Below, one piece after another: positions 33,886 through 41,835 of a stretch of DNA of 64,000 bases. Source of the DNA: NCEH01 sp043195135. Its GTDB lineage: Bacteria > Pseudomonadota > Alphaproteobacteria > Rhizobiales > Xanthobacteraceae. Position 1 is the stretch's first letter; each line of letters begins with the position of its first letter. The stretch lies in NCBI RefSeq assembly GCF_043195135.1, contig NZ_JBAFWP010000005.1; one strand, 5' to 3'. Both the position numbers and the translations under genes were made by a program. The notes beneath the pieces were generated by a model, which was not told where the DNA came from, did no database searches, and saw only the letters and a list, made by a program, of their open reading frames with translations.

Positions 33886-33911
33886 AGGCCCCTCCCCGGA
33901 GGGGCCTTTTT
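33886..33911 (+). terminator. Rho-independent terminator
   Basis: GGCCCCTCC pairs with GGAGGGGCC, followed by TTTTT. It lies between the two repeat copies and downstream of the DUF883 operon. Confidence 0.8.
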
Positions 33912-33932
33912 CATGCCCGCGCCGCTCCGGTC

Positions 33933-33974
33933 GAGCATTTTCGAGCGACGTTTCTATGAAACCGGGAAACGATC
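33933..33974. repeat. Intergenic repeat, copy 2 (shortened)
   Basis: It begins GAGCATTTTCGAGCGACG, then joins directly to the TTTCTATGAAACCGGGAAAC end of the element. Relative to copy 1 the middle is deleted. Confidence 0.55.
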
Positions 33975-34422
33975 TGGCCCCCTACCGGCTCCCGGCCGGG
34001 CGAAACCCCGTGCGCTGCAAAAAAAATCCCGGCCGATGGGATGCGCGGCGGAACCCATGCGCCGACCCTGCGTTTGAAACGCTGAGCGGCGGACGTGGCG
34101 GAGGTCTTCACCCCTTCCCCTCCCCCCAGCTTCCGACATGACCGCTGCTCGCTTCCCCACATCGCAGGATCGACAGGCGCATTCAGGGATGAAGGCGCGG
34201 CCGCGCGCGACGGTAAGGGCGGATCGACCTTCATCGCGCCACGCCCTTGCCGGATCCGCCCCTCGTGCAGGCGCTTGTCCCGCGCATCCACCCGGAGCCG
34301 CCGGTGGCGGCTTTCCGGCAGCGTGCGGGTCGACGCCGCGTGGAGCGGCGGGACGCGGGCGGCCCTAAGGTGCGACAGACGACCACCGACCAAAGACCGG
34401 AGACGGCGCGCGCCTGCGGGTC

Positions 34423-34821
34423 CTAATCCGTCCCCACCGCAAACCCGAGGGTTTCCAGGGCGCGGCGCAAAGCGGCGGTGTCGTAAGGCTTGGTCACCAG
34501 CGCGACCCGCGAGACGGTGGTGAAAATATCCCGCAATTCCCCGAGGCCGTATCCGCTGGCGACAATGATCGGCAGGTCGCTGGCGCGGCCGCGCAGCTCC
34601 AGCACCAGGGCGTCGCCCCGCATGTCCGGCAGGCCGAGATCGACCACCGCCAGGGCATAGCCGCCCGGCCGGCCTTCGAGATGCGACAACGCGGCGGCGG
34701 CCGAGGCGGCCTCGACCACCTCGAATCCCTCATCGGCCAGGATCTGACCGGCCACCATCGCGACGAACGGTTCGTCTTCCACCAGCAGGGCAAAGCCCCG
34801 CGGCTGAGGCGTATGGGACAC
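34423..34821 (-). CDS. Single-domain response regulator
   Basis: A 132-aa stand-alone receiver: acidic pair E15/D16 in LLVEDEPF, phospho-acceptor D61 in VVDLGLPD, the switch Ser in VASGYG and the Lys in TKPYDT. There is no output domain. The start codon is GTG at 34819-34821 with an AGGG site. Single-domain receivers next to phyR loci often feed or tune PhyR kinases (as SdrG-like or MrrA-like proteins do), which is a plausible role here. No EcfG box is visible. Confidence 0.85.
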   Translation of the reverse strand: MSHTPQPRGFALLVEDEPFVAMVAGQILADEGFEVVEAASAAAALSHLEGRPGGYALAVVDLGLPDMRGDALVLELRGRASDLPIIVASGYGLGELRDIFTTVSRVALVTKPYDTAALRRALETLGFAVGTD

Positions 34822-34949
34822 GTCTTACCCTTTCATCATTCGGGCGGTTGCCTCGCCCGCCGCGCGAACGCTCGGTGACGCGCGGGGAAACGATAGCATC
34901 TTCACCGGATCGAAGGGATAGAGCCCCCCGGACCCGGCGCTCCGCCGCA

Positions 34950-34992
34950 AAAAAGCAAAAAGAAGGGGCAGGCGCCTTCCGGCGCCCACCCC
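34950..34992 (-). terminator. Terminator of the PRC-barrel gene
   Basis: Minus strand hairpin with GGCGCC/GGCGCC and GGGG/CCCC arms around a GGAA loop, followed by TTCTTTTTGCTTTTTT. Confidence 0.75.
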
Positions 34993-35015
34993 CTGTGTCG
35001 GTCGCCCTGTGCGGC

Positions 35016-35564
35016 TTAGCGCGCGGCGGGCGCCGGGCTCGCCGGAGCGCCGGCCGTGCCGCCGGCGGAAGCCGGGGTCGGGGCGGGGGCGGTATATTCC
35101 TTGAACTCCGGCGCCGCCTTCAGCTCGTCCTTGGACTTGCGCAGCACCAGGCTATCGCCGCTGTTATTGCGCACCAGCTCGAGCGCGTTGAACGGCACCG
35201 CGACATCCTTCTGGCCGACGCCGAGGAAGCCGCCGACGCCGATCACCGCGCCGACTACGGCGCCGTTGCGATCCAGCAGCACGTCGTTCACCTCGCCCAG
35301 GCTCTCATCGGCCGAGCCGCGCACCTTGGTGCCGATCAGGTTGGTCGCGAGCCATTGCTCCTGCTTCTGGCTCTCGATGAAGGCCGAGGAACCCGAGGTC
35401 GACGACGGCATCGCGCTCGAATCCGACGAGGGCATGGTCGAGGTGGAAGGGGTGGTGGTGGAAGGCGCGGACGGCGCGGCGCTCGGGGGCGTCGCGGTCT
35501 GGGCGAAGGCGGGGCCGGCGAGAAGCGCGGCCAGGGCGGTGACGGTGAGCATCTTCGTGTTCAT
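35016..35564 (-). CDS. Secreted PRC-barrel domain protein
   Basis: A 182-aa protein with a signal peptide (MNTKMLTVTALAALLAGPAF, cut after AFA), a Ser/Thr/Pro-rich linker (residues about 22-58) and a PRC-barrel domain (LIGTKVRGSADESLGEVNDV, GAVVGAVIGVGGFLGVGQKD, VAVPFNALEL). The C-terminus is Ala/Pro-rich. The family is common in rhizobial envelopes and stress regulons; the function is unknown. GGAG lies 7 nt before the ATG at 35564, and an exact EcfG promoter lies 52 bp upstream. Confidence 0.87.
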   Translation of the reverse strand: MNTKMLTVTALAALLAGPAFAQTATPPSAAPSAPSTTTPSTSTMPSSDSSAMPSSTSGSSAFIESQKQEQWLATNLIGTKVRGSADESLGEVNDVLLDRNGAVVGAVIGVGGFLGVGQKDVAVPFNALELVRNNSGDSLVLRKSKDELKAAPEFKEYTAPAPTPASAGGTAGAPASPAPAAR

Positions 35565-35615
35565 GACAAACTCCGTTCTCTAGCGCCGCGTTCAGCGCGT
35601 GATTACGGAGAAACA

Positions 35616-35640
35616 AACGTCACCCTGGGCGCTATGTTCC
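35616..35640 (-). promoter_or_regulatory. EcfG-type promoter of the PRC-barrel gene
   Basis: Minus strand GGAAC (35640-35636), a 16-bp spacer and CGTT (35619-35616), exact consensus. Confidence 0.8.
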
Positions 35641-35828
35641 CGGCCAAGGCCAGTCACGGTCACGCCGACACCGATTTTTCATTTATCGAAAGGCGGAATC
35701 GGAACCATTTAACGGTGACGCTTCAGGTTTTTATTGCGACGTCCACGCTTTACACGCATTAAATTACACATTCCTCTAGGGAAATAAGGACGCAGACGAT
35801 GGGAGACACACGGCCACGTGAACGTGTA

Positions 35829-35854
35829 GGAACAGCGCACCCCGTCCCTTTGTT
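35829..35854 (+). promoter_or_regulatory. EcfG-like promoter of the small secreted protein at 35937
   Basis: GGAAC (35829-35833), a 17-bp spacer and TGTT (35851-35854). The -10 has one mismatch. Confidence 0.45.
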
Positions 35855-35936
35855 GGTATTTTGAAGTCACAAGCGCGTAAGACCGGTGGAAACGATGCGA
35901 AATCGTCCCGACATCCACCGGAGAACGAGGGTCAAA

Positions 35937-36191
35937 ATGCGTTTCTTCCTCATCGCGACCGCCGCCCTCCTGGCCGCCGCCCCCGCGACGGCGCAGGTGC
36001 AGCGCGTCCAGCCCTACCAGACCCAGACCATGCCCTATCCCGGCGTGCCGGGGCAGAACACCGCGCCCCCCGCCCCGCGCCAGCAGATGATCGCGCCCCC
36101 GCCCGCCCCGCCGCGTCCCTCCGCCGGGGATGCCGCAAACCGCATCCAGGGCACCACCCGCAAGCCGCTCCCGAACGTCAACGGCGAGTGA
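35937..36191 (+). CDS. Small secreted proline-rich protein
   Basis: An 84-aa protein with a signal peptide (MRFFLIATAALLAAAPATAQ) and a Pro/Gln-rich mature part (VQPYQTQTMPYPGVPGQNTA and following). No domain is recognised; it is likely periplasmic and unstructured. GAGG lies 6 nt before the ATG. It may be stress-induced from the near-consensus EcfG promoter upstream. Confidence 0.7.
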   Translation: MRFFLIATAALLAAAPATAQVQRVQPYQTQTMPYPGVPGQNTAPPAPRQQMIAPPPAPPRPSAGDAANRIQGTTRKPLPNVNGE

Positions 36192-36305
36192 CCGGAATGT
36201 CACAGCGCCGGAATTTTCCTGTCTGGACAAGTCCTTCTCCCATCTCGACTTGCAAGGGCGCCTGACCCCATGGCAACTGGATCGGAGCCATGGCCTGGGG
36301 GTCAC

Positions 36306-36785
36306 ATGTTCCGCGCGCTGTCCGACTTCATCACCGAAATCACCGGCGGCCACCGCGACGCCAGCACCTTCGTGGAGAATGACTACCGCCTCGCCGCGGC
36401 GGTGCTGCTGGTGCACGTGATGTCGATCGACGGCGCCGTGACCGAGCAGGAGCGCGACGTCCTTAAAAGCGTTCTCTCGACGCGCTTCGACCTCGTGGAG
36501 ACCGAGACCGACGCCCTTGTGGACCTCGCCATCGCGCGCGATGCGGAAGCGGTCGATCTCTATTCCTTTACCAGCATCCTCAATCGCGCCCTGGACGACC
36601 AGGGCCGCGAACGGGTGGTGGAGATGATGTTCGAAGTCGCTTATGCCGATGGCGCATTGTCCGAATTCGAGGATAATCTGGTGTGGCGCGCCGCCGAACT
36701 GCTCAATGTCGGCTCGCGCGAGCGGGTACGGATTCGCCGCGAAGTCCGAGACGACACGGAAACAGAAGGTGGACAAAGCACTTAA
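36306..36785 (+). CDS. TerB-family tellurite-resistance-like protein
   Basis: A 159-aa all-helical protein with the TerB repeats: AAAVLLVHVMSIDGAVTEQE and MMFEVAYADGALSEFEDNLV, each with an acidic metal-binding loop (D-G-x-x-x-x-E). TerB proteins bind divalent metals and are often in stress operons; here no other ter genes are present. The ATG at 36306 starts MFRALSDFI. Its end overlaps or abuts the next gene, so they probably form an operon. Confidence 0.85.
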   Translation: MFRALSDFITEITGGHRDASTFVENDYRLAAAVLLVHVMSIDGAVTEQERDVLKSVLSTRFDLVETETDALVDLAIARDAEAVDLYSFTSILNRALDDQGRERVVEMMFEVAYADGALSEFEDNLVWRAAELLNVGSRERVRIRREVRDDTETEGGQST

Positions 36786-36813
36786 CGACGACAGCGCGGA
36801 GATCGACAGCGGC

Positions 36814-37533
36814 ATGCCGGCCCCGGAAGCGGGGCGCATGCTGGTCATTCTCCATCAGGCCCATTCGCGGCCCGGGCGCATCGGCGAGCGGCTGGAGCAG
36901 CGCGGCTATACGCTCGATATCCGCCGCCCCGCCCTCGGCGAGGCCCTGCCGGCCCATCTCGACGCACATGCCGGCGTCGTGGTGTTCGGCGGCCCCATGA
37001 GCGTCAACGATCCCCTGCCGTGGATGCGCGACGAAATCGACTTCGTCGGCAAGGTCATGACCGCCGACACGCCGCTTCTCGGCATCTGTCTCGGGGCACA
37101 GATCATGGCGGTGCAGCTGGGCGCCAAGGTCTCGCACCACGCCGAGGGCATGAGCGAGATCGGCTATTATCCGCTCGTCCCCACGGATCTCGGCCGCGAC
37201 CTTCTGCCCTGGCCGAGCCATGTCTACCACTGGCATTCGGAAGGCTTCGACCTGCCGCGCGGCAGCGAGCTGCTGGCCCAGGGCGAGACCTTTCCGAACC
37301 AGGCGTTTCGCCACGGGCACAATGCCTTCGGCCTCCAGTTCCATCCGGAGGTGACGCAGGACATGATGTGCCGCTGGGCGACGCGGGGGGCGCATCACCT
37401 CACCAAGCCGGGCGCCCAGCCGGGGGAGGCGCATCTTGCCGGCTGGAGCCGCTACGACCCCGCCGTCTGCCGCTGGCTGGACTGCTTCCTCGACAGCTGG
37501 CTCGGCCTGACCATGCCGGAGAAGGCCCGGTAG
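36814..37533 (+). CDS. Class I glutamine amidotransferase-like protein
   Basis: A 239-aa GATase1-domain protein: the nucleophile elbow LLGICLGAQIMA (Cys) and the His-Glu pair in FGLQFHPEV are intact, so it should be catalytic. Stand-alone members resemble GuaA-type glutaminases and gamma-glutamyl-polyamine hydrolases. There is no synthetase partner. The start is ATG at 36814; a GTG at 36769 would overlap the TerB gene by 17 bp, and an ATG at 36838 (MLVILHQ) is also possible. Substrate unknown. Confidence 0.82.
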   Translation: MPAPEAGRMLVILHQAHSRPGRIGERLEQRGYTLDIRRPALGEALPAHLDAHAGVVVFGGPMSVNDPLPWMRDEIDFVGKVMTADTPLLGICLGAQIMAVQLGAKVSHHAEGMSEIGYYPLVPTDLGRDLLPWPSHVYHWHSEGFDLPRGSELLAQGETFPNQAFRHGHNAFGLQFHPEVTQDMMCRWATRGAHHLTKPGAQPGEAHLAGWSRYDPAVCRWLDCFLDSWLGLTMPEKAR

Positions 37534-37789
37534 AGGCCGCAAGATCCTGGCTTCCGTCGGGCCTCGGATCTGCTGAACCCCCAAATTTCTCCCCGCACGC
37601 CCTTGCGTCGGACGGGACGATGGACAAGGCTTCGCGACCACGCCGGCATACGCCGCGGGAGATGGGGCTAGGGATGCAGGTTCGCGCCAGGCACGCGCCG
37701 GCCAAGGCGGTTGAACGCGGCGCATGCGGGTTCGTTCGCGCCCCATCGCCGGGGGCGCCTCCCGGAGCATGGGCCGGCGGATCACGCCC

Positions 37790-40288
37790 ATGAGCCTCAA
37801 GGGCAGCGCCTACCGGCGGTCCATTCGCTCGGTGACGATCATCGGGCTGATCGGCGCCCTGCTTTCGGTCGCCATCGTCATGGCGGTGGGCATCGCCAGC
37901 TTCCGCGAATTCGCCACCGGCAACCACATGCGGGAGGATCTGCTCTATTCCACCGCCCTGCGCGCCCAATTGCAGCGCATCTACGAGAAATTGCTCACCG
38001 CGGAAGCCGGCGGGCTCGGCTATGTGGTCACCGGGCGCGACGAATTCCTGGTGCCGCTGGACCAGGTGCGCGCGGAAATGCGCAAGGAGATTGACGCGCT
38101 GGCCCAATTGTCGGCCGAGCGTCCGCAGCACGCCATCTCGCTCGGCGAACTGGCCCGCTATTCCGACCAGGAAATGCGGCTGCTCGCCGACATGGTGGAA
38201 ACCCGCAATGCCGCCGGAGCCCTCGCCGCCTCCAATGTGATGGAGACCCGCCGCGGCAAGGCGCTCATGGACCGGATCCGCCAGGTGGTGGAGCAGGTGC
38301 GCAGCGCCGAGGTCGAGGCGATCGAGCGCAAGACCTATGAAGTGCGCATCGCCGGCCAGCGCACCAAGCGCACGCTGCTCCTGCTGCTGGCCGCCGCCAT
38401 CACGGTGGTGGGCGGGTCGAGCCTGGTGATGATCGCCCATCTGGTCGGGCGTCGCCGCGCGGAACTGGCCCTGGCCGATACGCTGGCGCGCCACCGCGCG
38501 ATCCTCGCCAGCGCGATGGACGCGATCGTGGTGATCACCAGCAAGGGCATCATCGAGACCGCGAACCCGGTGACGATCCGCATGTTCGGCTGGTCGCCGG
38601 AGGAATTGACCGGACGCCATCTCGGCCTGCTGTTCGTGCTGGGCGAAGGGCGCAGCGACGCCGATCTGCTGAACCGGCTGGAGACTTTCGCGCTCGACGG
38701 GGGCCACGCGCAGGAGCTCACCGGCCGGCGCAAGAACGGCACGACCTTCCCCATCGACGTGGCGGTGGGCCAGATGCGCGAGAGCGACGGCAACCGCCTC
38801 GTCGCGATCCTGCACGACGTCAGCGAGCGCAAGCGCGCCGAGATCATGAAGAATGATTTCGTCTCCACCGTCAGCCATGAGTTGCGCACGCCGCTCACCT
38901 CCATCGCCGGCTCCCTGGGCCTGCTGGATGCCGGCGCGGCCGGGCCGCTGCCGGACGCCGCCAAGCGGCTGGTCGGCATCGCCCACCAGAACAGCCGGCG
39001 GCTGGTGCGGCTGATCAACGACATCCTGGACATCGAGAAGATGCAATCCGCCTCGGTGGCCTTCGCCCGGGCGCCGGTTTCGGTGGCGCAGGTGGCGCGC
39101 GAAGCCATCGACCAGAACACCGCCTATGCGGACGAGCACCGGGTGCGCCTCGCCCTCGACATCGAGGAGGGCGATTCCACGGTGGTCGGCGACCACGACC
39201 GCCTGATCCAGGTGCTGACCAACCTGATCTCCAACGCGGTCAAGTTCTCGCCCGTGGACGGTGTCGTCCATCTGCGGGTCGAGCGACACGGCGAGATCGT
39301 GCGCGCCTGCGTGCAGGACCATGGCGCCGGCATTCCCAAGGCGTTCCGCGCCAACATGTTCACCCGCTTCGCCCAGGCCGACAATTCCGACTCGCGCCAG
39401 CGCGGCGGCACCGGGCTCGGGCTCGCCATCGTGAAGGACATCGTCGAGCGCCACGCGGGCCGGGTCTCGTTCGAGACCCACGAAGGGCTCGGGACCACCT
39501 TCATGGTGGACCTGCCCGCCCGCCTGCCGGTGCCGCCGCCCGAGGGCGGCCCGTCCGCCGCCCACGTCCTGCTGGTCAGCGGCGATGCCGAGCAGACGGA
39601 CATCATCACGGCCGCGCTCAATGGCCACGGCATCGTGGTGGAATGCGCCGACACCGCCGCGAAGGCGGAGGGACATGCCGCGGTCCAACCCTATTCGGTC
39701 ATTCTGCTGGCGCTGCGGCTGCGCGATTCCGATGGGATCGCGCTGATCCGCTCCCTGCGCCGCGCCGAGCGCACGCGGACCACGCCGCTGATCCTGCTCT
39801 CGCGCAGCGGCAGCGGGCCGGTGGTGGAGATCGCCGACTGGTTCGACATTCCCCCCGAGCGCGACCGCCTGATCGCCCTGATTTCCCGCAGCGCCGTGCT
39901 GGCGCGCACCGGCTGCGTGCTGCATCTCTCGCAGGCCCATGAATCGCGCCGCGCCGTCGCCCAGGCCCTGCGCGACCTGGTGGAAGTCATCCCCGCCGCC
40001 AGCCTGGACGATGCCAACGCCATCCTGGCGCAGCGCGACTGCCGCCTGGTGATCGTCGACATGTGGCCGTTCGACCTGTCGCTGGAGCATCTGTCGTCGC
40101 TGTGCCGCTTCTGCGCGGAAAACCATCTGCCGCTGGCGATGCTCTCGCCGCGCAGCCACGACCCGCTGATGGCGCGGCGGCTGGACCAAATGTTCCAGAG
40201 CGAGCCCGCCGCGCTGCCGGCCATGTTCGATGTCGTGATCGACCACGTGTCCGGCTCCCCCGGCGGACAGGGGAGACAAAGCGCGTGA
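37790..40288 (+). CDS. Hybrid-like sensor histidine kinase with CHASE3-type sensor, PAS and two C-terminal receiver-like domains
   Basis: An 832-aa membrane kinase. TM1 is near residues 15-35, then a helical CHASE3-like extracytoplasmic domain, TM2 (LLLLLAAAITVVGGSSLVMI), a PAS domain (ILASAMDAIVVITSKGIIET on), HisKA with H363 in TVSHELRTPL, and HATPase_c with N-box LISNAVKFS, DHGAGIP and GTGLGLAIV. The kinase core looks fully active. After it come two receiver-fold segments. The first has ILLALRLRDSDG where the phospho-Asp is expected, so it is a pseudo-receiver; the second has VIVDMWPFDLS. It overlaps the response-regulator gene by 4 bp. Confidence 0.85.
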   Translation: MSLKGSAYRRSIRSVTIIGLIGALLSVAIVMAVGIASFREFATGNHMREDLLYSTALRAQLQRIYEKLLTAEAGGLGYVVTGRDEFLVPLDQVRAEMRKEIDALAQLSAERPQHAISLGELARYSDQEMRLLADMVETRNAAGALAASNVMETRRGKALMDRIRQVVEQVRSAEVEAIERKTYEVRIAGQRTKRTLLLLLAAAITVVGGSSLVMIAHLVGRRRAELALADTLARHRAILASAMDAIVVITSKGIIETANPVTIRMFGWSPEELTGRHLGLLFVLGEGRSDADLLNRLETFALDGGHAQELTGRRKNGTTFPIDVAVGQMRESDGNRLVAILHDVSERKRAEIMKNDFVSTVSHELRTPLTSIAGSLGLLDAGAAGPLPDAAKRLVGIAHQNSRRLVRLINDILDIEKMQSASVAFARAPVSVAQVAREAIDQNTAYADEHRVRLALDIEEGDSTVVGDHDRLIQVLTNLISNAVKFSPVDGVVHLRVERHGEIVRACVQDHGAGIPKAFRANMFTRFAQADNSDSRQRGGTGLGLAIVKDIVERHAGRVSFETHEGLGTTFMVDLPARLPVPPPEGGPSAAHVLLVSGDAEQTDIITAALNGHGIVVECADTAAKAEGHAAVQPYSVILLALRLRDSDGIALIRSLRRAERTRTTPLILLSRSGSGPVVEIADWFDIPPERDRLIALISRSAVLARTGCVLHLSQAHESRRAVAQALRDLVEVIPAASLDDANAILAQRDCRLVIVDMWPFDLSLEHLSSLCRFCAENHLPLAMLSPRSHDPLMARRLDQMFQSEPAALPAMFDVVIDHVSGSPGGQGRQSA

Positions 40289-40665
40289 GGCTGCACATCC
40301 TCTATGTTGACGACGAGCCCGACATCCGGGAGATCGTGACGCTCGCCCTCAGCCTCGACCCGCAGATCGCCGTGGACACAGCGGCCTCCGGGACGGCGGC
40401 GCTGGCGCTCGCAGGCGAGCACGCCTTCGATCTCATCCTGCTGGACGTGATGATGCCGTCCATGGACGGCCCCACGACCTTGCGGCAGCTTCAGCAGCAC
40501 CACTTGGTGCCCCCCGCCGCCGTCGCCTTCGTGACCGCGCGGACCCAGGCCCACGAGATCGCCCATTTCATGACCCTCGGGGCCGTCGGCGTGATCGCAA
40601 AGCCGTTCGACGCCATCCATCTGGCGCGGGACGTGCGGGCCCTGGTGCAGAAGACGACCCGCTGA
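40285..40665 (+). CDS. Single-domain response regulator, partner of the upstream kinase
   Basis: A 126-aa CheY-like receiver with acidic D9-D10, phospho-acceptor D54 in LILLDVMMPSMDG, the switch region FVTARTQAHE and Lys in AKPFDAIH. The GTG at 40285 overlaps the kinase TGA (GTGA) with GGGAG upstream, so kinase and regulator are translated together. There is no output domain; it must act by protein contact or in a phosphorelay. Confidence 0.88.
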   Translation: MRLHILYVDDEPDIREIVTLALSLDPQIAVDTAASGTAALALAGEHAFDLILLDVMMPSMDGPTTLRQLQQHHLVPPAAVAFVTARTQAHEIAHFMTLGAVGVIAKPFDAIHLARDVRALVQKTTR

Positions 40666-40824
40666 GCCGCGTCGCAGCGTCAGCGCGCACAGCACGCTTC
40701 GGCATTTTGATGCGCCGCAAAAAACAAGATGCGGTCGCACCCGTCCGGATCTATTGTGCGCCCATCAGCCGAGGCCAAGGTGGTTGACCTTACGGGCGCC
40801 GGCAACACTTACGGGGACAGACGG

Positions 40825-41754
40825 ATGAACACGCGCGCGCTTCCTCCCGGCGTCCGAGGCATCGGTTATTCCATCCGCGCCACGTCACCCGACTTTGACG
40901 ACCTTGCCCCGAAGCTGGACGAAGCCGAGCGGCTCGGCGTCGATTTCGTCGAGCTGCCCATTTTCGCCTGGACCCTGATCGCCAACAGCCGCGTGCTGGA
41001 GGATCGCCTCGCCCGGCTGGTGGAGATCACGCAAAATCGGCCGTTCGGCTACACCGTTCACGGGCCGCTCGCCATCAACCTCATGGAAAAGGGGCCGCGC
41101 CTCGCCCATCACAAGTCGCTCCTCGACGCCGCCATCACCGTCGCGGGAGCCCTCAAGGCGGTCAATCTCGTGCTGCATACGGGCTGCGTGCGCGATCCGG
41201 ACGACCATATCCGCGTCGCCTATTCCCGCCAGCGCGAGGCGCTCGGGCAGGCCGGCGACCGGGCGGCCGAAGCCAATGTCACCTTGTGCGTGGAAAACGT
41301 GTTCCGCTTCGAGGCGATGCGGGAAACCGCCGTTCCCTCCCGGCTTGCCGAGGAAATCGACGCCATCGGCCATCCCTTCGTGCGGGCGACGCTCGACGTG
41401 AGCCATGCCTTCCTGCGCTGCACCGACGCCGGGCTCGACCTGCTTACCGAGGTCGCGGTGCTCGCCCCGTTTGCCCGGCACGTGCATGTGCACGACAGTT
41501 TCGGCCGGCCGCTGGAAAGCTGGACCATCGACGAAGCCGAGCGCCTCGCGCTCGGGGAAGGCGACCTGCATCTGCCGGTGGGCTGGGGCGCCATTCCCTG
41601 GGACGAACTGGCGGCGCGCTGCACCTTCGATGCCGGCGCCATCGTCAATCTGGAGCTGCACCGGCGCTATTGGAGCGAGCTGCCGGCGCAGGTCGACACC
41701 GTCCGCGCCCTGTCCCAGCGGTTCCTCGCCACGGTCCCCGCCGTCCGCGTCTGA
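40825..41754 (+). CDS. Sugar phosphate isomerase/epimerase family (xylose-isomerase-like TIM barrel)
   Basis: A 309-aa TIM-barrel protein. Metal-site-type segments are visible: VHGPLAINL, VLHTGCVRD, LCVENVFRF, ATLDVSHAFL, HVHVHDSFGRP and IVNLELHRRYW. The family includes sugar-phosphate isomerases, endonuclease IV-like proteins and inosose enzymes, so the reaction is not assignable. GGGGA precedes the ATG at 40825; upstream in-frame codons look non-coding. It is read alone, between the kinase pair and the FMN protein. Confidence 0.8.
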   Translation: MNTRALPPGVRGIGYSIRATSPDFDDLAPKLDEAERLGVDFVELPIFAWTLIANSRVLEDRLARLVEITQNRPFGYTVHGPLAINLMEKGPRLAHHKSLLDAAITVAGALKAVNLVLHTGCVRDPDDHIRVAYSRQREALGQAGDRAAEANVTLCVENVFRFEAMRETAVPSRLAEEIDAIGHPFVRATLDVSHAFLRCTDAGLDLLTEVAVLAPFARHVHVHDSFGRPLESWTIDEAERLALGEGDLHLPVGWGAIPWDELAARCTFDAGAIVNLELHRRYWSELPAQVDTVRALSQRFLATVPAVRV

Positions 41755-41835
41755 GCCCGGCCAGGAAGCTTCATTGTGCCGGGCGGCGCAACGGCTTAGG
41801 TTCCCTTCAACAAGATTGTCGGGGGGGGGAGACTC

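Larger units (their letters stand above)
33722..34422. other. Gene-free stretch (701 bp)
   Basis: Open frames here have no family features or ribosome-binding sites and codon use unlike the neighbours. It contains two copies of an intergenic repeat, one terminator and GC-rich sequence. I see no RNA gene. Confidence 0.6.
35565..35936. other. Divergent intergenic region (372 bp)
   Basis: No gene is seen. An exact EcfG promoter points left (35616-35640) and a near-consensus one points right (35829-35854). The DNA between them is noticeably AT-richer than average (around 35690-35790). Confidence 0.6.

Noticed and set aside
33911..34393. A 160-codon minus-strand frame in the gene-free stretch
   Set aside because: It runs through a repeat copy, has no ribosome-binding site and no recognisable protein features.
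37400..40279. A minus-strand open frame of 959 codons opposite the hybrid-like kinase
   Set aside because: The plus strand encodes intact PAS, HisKA and HATPase motifs; the antisense product has none.
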